Below are positions 60,182 to 64,000 of a DNA stretch of 64,000 nt, piece after piece. Position 1 is the stretch's first letter. Every line of letters begins with the position of its first letter. Both the position numbers and the translations under genes were made by a program. Under the pieces are notes generated by a model that was given only the letters and a program-made list of their open reading frames with translations, was not told where the DNA came from and did no database searches. This stretch comes from Adiantum capillus-veneris (Eukaryota; Streptophyta; Polypodiopsida; Polypodiales; Pteridaceae), in contig CM043944.1 of NCBI GenBank assembly GCA_014529385.2, forward strand, positions 92,435,914 to 92,499,913, in the 5' to 3' direction.

Positions 60182-60280
60182 AGTGAGAACTCAAACCGGC
60201 ATAATATGTCAATCTAATGAGCAATCTGAGGACGTAGCTGACCCAACTAGTGCATGAAAATGTTGAATGCAATGCCCTAA
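60182..60280 (+). repeat. Dispersed repeat shared with 44108-44195
   Basis: Second copy of the short dispersed repeat; same orientation. Confidence 0.85.
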
Positions 60281-61160
60281 GCAGCAAGTTGTGGGACGTA
60301 GCTTACGTGACTAGTGCATAGAGGCTACAAGAGATAGCCAGTCTCTCAAAACACCCAAGTCTATGTCGCTTCTACTTATCTAAGTCTCAAGTGTGCTACT
60401 TTATCTACTGCAACCTTATCCATACAAATTTGTGTAGCTACTGGTCTCTGAATGGAATCAAACTTAATATCTAGCATGGGTAGGGTATCCTCTACATTCT
60501 CATGTGCTTAAATGTTGTTTTTGACACCCTGAAAAAATTGCACATAAGATAAACGACCTTTATTTTAGGGTTGTCGGTTTTGGTCCCAGACGGGCTCTAT
60601 AGCTTCCTCTAGATGTGCTCTATCTATTCTTAAGGTCAAAATTCAGTTTTAGTGCATGTATTGTGCATAGGGAACAAAAAACAGCTTGTTCTAGTTGGTA
60701 ATGTTACAATTCATGAATTTGTTTTTGCATTTCCTAGAATATCATGTATGCATCTCACTTATTGCACACCTCTACATGCTGCCTTTGAGCTTTCACAATG
60801 CTGTTTTTCTTTTGACACAGGTACTTTTATTGTGGATCCCGATGCTGCACTATTATATTCCGAGGACGGAATCTATATCAAGAAGGGGGGCATGTTAACC
60901 ACTCGCATCCGCTTCTAGTAGCCATGGACCGGGCTTGTCGGTCCAATAGGAAAAGGGTAAGATTTATCGCCGATGAGAGGCACAATCTAACAGGAACATT
61001 CAAGAGTTAGTTGGCTAAGTATGGGCGCCGAAGTGTGAATGGTGCGAGCTCTTATACAAGTTACCTAAACCTAAAAATCATTGATTCTTTCATTTGTGCA
61101 ATTGAAGAGTGCTCTTGTTCCATCTCAATCTTCTTCTTCTTCATCTCCTTGTGTGTGTGT
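60281..61160 (+). other. No secure gene
   Basis: An 88-codon frame at 60652-60918 (ending SEDGIYIKKGGMLTTRIRF) is unrecognised. Confidence 0.4.
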
Positions 61161-61166
61161 GTATGC

Positions 61167-61167
<1 letters not shown>

Positions 61168-61233
<66 letters not shown>

Positions 61234-61248
61234 ACACACACACACACA

Positions 61249-61308
<60 letters not shown>
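61168..61308. repeat. Compound microsatellite (GA)n-(CA)n-(GA)n
   Basis: GA dinucleotide to 61230, CA to 61250, then GA with two AA interruptions to 61308. A GT tract precedes it at 61150-61162. Confidence 0.99.
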
Positions 61309-61309
<1 letters not shown>

Positions 61310-61839
61310 TGATTGAGCATTGCGATGATGGCATGGCGACGGCGAAGCAGTTGAGCACGGCGCAACGGCGACTCCTTCTTCTTCCCGGCGAGGAATCCTC
61401 CACGACAACAAGCATAGAGCGGTGAGTAACACACCATTGTCATCTTTGAGCTTACTAGTTTAGTCTAGTTGCATGCTTGGAGTCATCTGTGGCTCGCACA
61501 CAGTGCTAGGCAAGGCCCTTGCTTCGATACGTGCGGCATAAGCCCACACCATTTTGTGGTCTTCTGGGCGTGAAGGTGGAATTCTAGGTGTGGTAGATCA
61601 TGCATGAAAAATTTCTAAAATTGTGAGAGAAAATCATCATGTGAAGAGCTATGTGAGGTTTTCGGTTTCAATGGAAATTTGATTTACCAGCACCAAATAT
61701 GTTTTTCCTTGTTTTTGAATGGCTCTTTTGGCTTGAGTGTGAGAGAGAAGTGGAAATTTTTTATGAGCTAATGTTGCTTGGATGGAGAAATTTTTATTAT
61801 TATGGGTGAGAGACATGGTACGTGTTTTATAATTAATCA

Positions 61840-62506
61840 ACGGATCAAATTCATGATGGCATTCCCAAGATCATATCAAGACCATGCAATGGTGCTACCA
61901 GAAATGTACATGCTTGTGTAAATTCACTACTGCAACTTCAACAGTGACTTGGGTTTTGCAATAAAAACGTTGATTATTAAAAACAATTTTGACTTTGCGA
62001 GGTGAAGAATTTTTAAAGAGAGAGTTGTTGTGCCAATTGTGCAGAAATAAAATCGTGGCTATTGCCATCATCTAAAAGAATGGTGACGCTATCATCGTTG
62101 ATTGTGCCTTGCACTTTAAACAAAGTGTGAGGAGATATAGGAGTACCTGAAGATGGGTTGTCATTGTGATCATACTCACGATCCTATCCCTCATCGTAAT
62201 TAGCTTCCACTTCATTGTCGTCGAGATTAGCATCTTCAATGAGGTTAATAGTAGCATTGTTGGGATGTTGTTGTTGAAGGGTTCTTGGCTTGAATTTCAC
62301 GTGACTCCATTGGATTGACCATTGGGTTGGCCATTGCTCTTAACATGACCTTTTCGACACTTATCTACATAGTGACCATACAGAAAACATTTGAAACACT
62401 TTACCATTTTATTACCATTAAAGTTTTGAGCACGACATTGGCAGCCTACAAAGCAGTACAAGATTGGGATGCCCGAATGCTTGAACTCACACTTAAGGGT
62501 GGACAA
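61840..62506 (-). pseudogene. Fourth gypsy fragment: zinc knuckle and protease
   Basis: The frame 62506-62297 carries VKCFKCFLYGHYVDKCRKG, a CX2CX4HX4C knuckle. After breaks the minus strand reads VTILLDDGNSHDFISAQLAQ at about 62085, a retropepsin active site with DDG, and LVAPLHGLDMILGMPS at about 61885, the 'D.ILGMPWL' flap-side motif. These belong to a gypsy gag-pro junction. Rest of gag and all of pol absent. Confidence 0.78.
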
Positions 62507-62539
62507 CTAATAATGGAAAGGATCTCTCGATAATGTCCC

Positions 62540-63200
62540 ATTTAGGAAGCAGAAGTCATCAGTCTCACAAATACAACCACTGCTCCATTAAAGACTGCTC
62601 TTGGCCATCCTATGAAAGGAGTCAAGAAAATTTGGGTGCACAAGAGCCAGCTCAAGAACCAACCTTAACAAGTATGGGTGCCAAAAATACTGCTACACAT
62701 TGTTGACAACTTTAAAGAAAAAGCATTACATCCACCTGCTCAACAAAAGTCACCGCTACTCAAGAGGACATGGCTATGGAAACTAAAGAAGCAAAGTACA
62801 GCCACAAAAAGACCAAATATATATGGCAAACAAGTTCTACAATGTGTATTGAAGTCCCACAACAAGTCAAGCTGGCTACACTCATGTATAAGTGGGTACC
62901 TAAAGTCAAGACACTCACAGCTATAGAGACCATTGTATCCAAACAACACACAATGGACAAAGCATAATGCACTATCAAAGAACGAGCTCAATTACTGCAA
63001 AATTTTCTCTTCAAAAGATTCAAGCAACAGGGTACCTCAACATCAGAAACCCTTGAGTGCCATACTCAAGACCCACTTATAATGTGTTTATTTTCATTGA
63101 CCTCCACATCATTATAGGGTCAATGCCATGCATAGACACAACTTTGGACCCTCTACAATGCACAAACCAGGTTGAATTAAATCCAGGAGGGGGGGAGACA
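62540..63200 (+). other. Possible copia relic ending in a polypurine tract
   Basis: The plus strand reads GHPMKGVKKIWVHKSQLKNQ and, after a stop, QVWVPK, reminiscent of a copia gag-pol linker. CCAGGAGGGGGGGAGACA at 63185 looks like a polypurine tract before a 3' LTR. No LTR partner is visible, so this is weak. Confidence 0.3.
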
Positions 63201-63861
63201 ATCTGAAAAGAACAGAAGCATATGAATCTGGAAAGTAGAAAGGGCAATGATTTGGCGTAATTGTGTGTTAATGTCTGATTTTTGTTGAACCAATTAAGTG
63301 ATTGCCCTAATAATGAGATGAATGGGAATTGCCATATGATAACCCCTATGTATGTGTATATATTGTACAAATCTTCCAATAATTATAATATAGTACAATT
63401 TCATTTGTTAGCATGTAATTCGGCCGAAATCATGAGAAAAATGGAGCAATCCACAAAAATATGGCTAAATAATAAGAATGGAAGTGTTTTAGAGTTTTTT
63501 CAGTATCAAATAGAATTTTTTGAGTGGTTTAGCTATTTTTCTTTAATTTTTGCTAATAAAAGCTAATAAAATCCAAAATAAATAAATTAAATAAGCACGA
63601 ATGTCAAAATTGGATTCCGACTTCCAACGCCAAATGTTGAAGTTCAAGGGAAGAGAAAGAAAGAATTTGAAGCAAATCGGATCAAAAAGTTGAGCGGCCT
63701 TTTTCACTGACTAGTCATCTAGGACAAATTACGACAGAATGATAAATGGATGTTAGTTTTTAGAAATTTTCAATCCGAGAGTATGTAATTAGACGTGATG
63801 AGCTCATTGGGTAGGTAATTGAGAGGAGGTGTCCGGAAAGTGCAGGTATGTATAGCCCTGT

Positions 63862-64000
63862 AGGCCAATATTTCTCTCATTTGCATTCTAGACCTTAGAG
63901 AAAGAGCTTTGAGTAGTGGATTTCAACGAAGGTCGTTGAAATCCACCATTCAAAGCTCTTTCTCTAAGGTCTAGAATGCAAATGAGAGAAATATTGGCCT
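63862..64000. repeat. Near-perfect inverted repeat at the window edge
   Basis: The arms 63862-63929 and 63933-64000 are reverse complements over 68 bp, with two mismatches and a 3-nt spacer (AGG). The repeat reaches the last base of the window and may continue beyond it. Confidence 0.97.

Overview
This window looks like nuclear DNA of a land plant with a large, transposon-rich genome, most likely a fern or another seed-free plant. The evidence is decayed Ty3/gypsy and Ty1/copia retrotransposons, a Helitron, a CACTA-type MITE, PPR gene relics of the plant PLS type, a small rbcL fragment, tRNA-iMet primer-binding sites, and abundant GA/CT, GT/CA and homopolymer tracts. I found no intact, clearly functional host gene. 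The fern assignment is inference, from the number of PPR relics and the [11 protein letters not shown] form of the rbcL piece.

Layout. 1-703: the end of a gypsy RNase H and half an integrase. About 0.75-7.0 kb: an AT-rich island on the minus strand holding a nearly complete but broken Helitron Rep-helicase and, downstream on the same strand, an unrecognised gene with three canonical introns. 7.1-12.3 kb: two PPR relics and duplicated DNA without known genes. 12.3-21.6 kb: copia fragments, including an LTR end with primer-binding site, a leader that carries rbcL and LSU-rRNA pieces, and a tandemly duplicated gag. Also here are a repeat present twice (12.34 and 20.22 kb) and a CACTA MITE with a perfect 3-bp target duplication. 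21.6-29.4 kb: microsatellites, two separate tandem arrays whose units are each a hairpin, and TTAGG-like tracts. 30.0-38.2 kb: one gypsy element on the minus strand with both LTRs and the order gag-PR-RT-RH-INT-chromodomain, its reading frame broken. 38.2-43.2 kb: a second gypsy gag-protease gene on the minus strand, interrupted by a short copia element (target duplication seen) and by a copia pol relic. 43.2-49.3 kb: no genes recognised. 49.3-57.9 kb: a third gypsy-like gag-protease unit on the minus strand, interrupted by a copia element related to the one at 38.8 kb; rejoining across the 5-bp target duplication restores the reading frame. 57.9-64.0 kb: mostly anonymous, with one more gypsy gag-protease relic and a 139-bp near-perfect inverted repeat running to the window edge.

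The main story is nested transposition. Two copies of one copia family, in opposite orientations, landed inside gypsy protease genes. The least conventional signals are the two hairpin satellites (25.0 and 27.6 kb), the spliced gene beside the Helitron, and the copia leader carrying organellar sequence.
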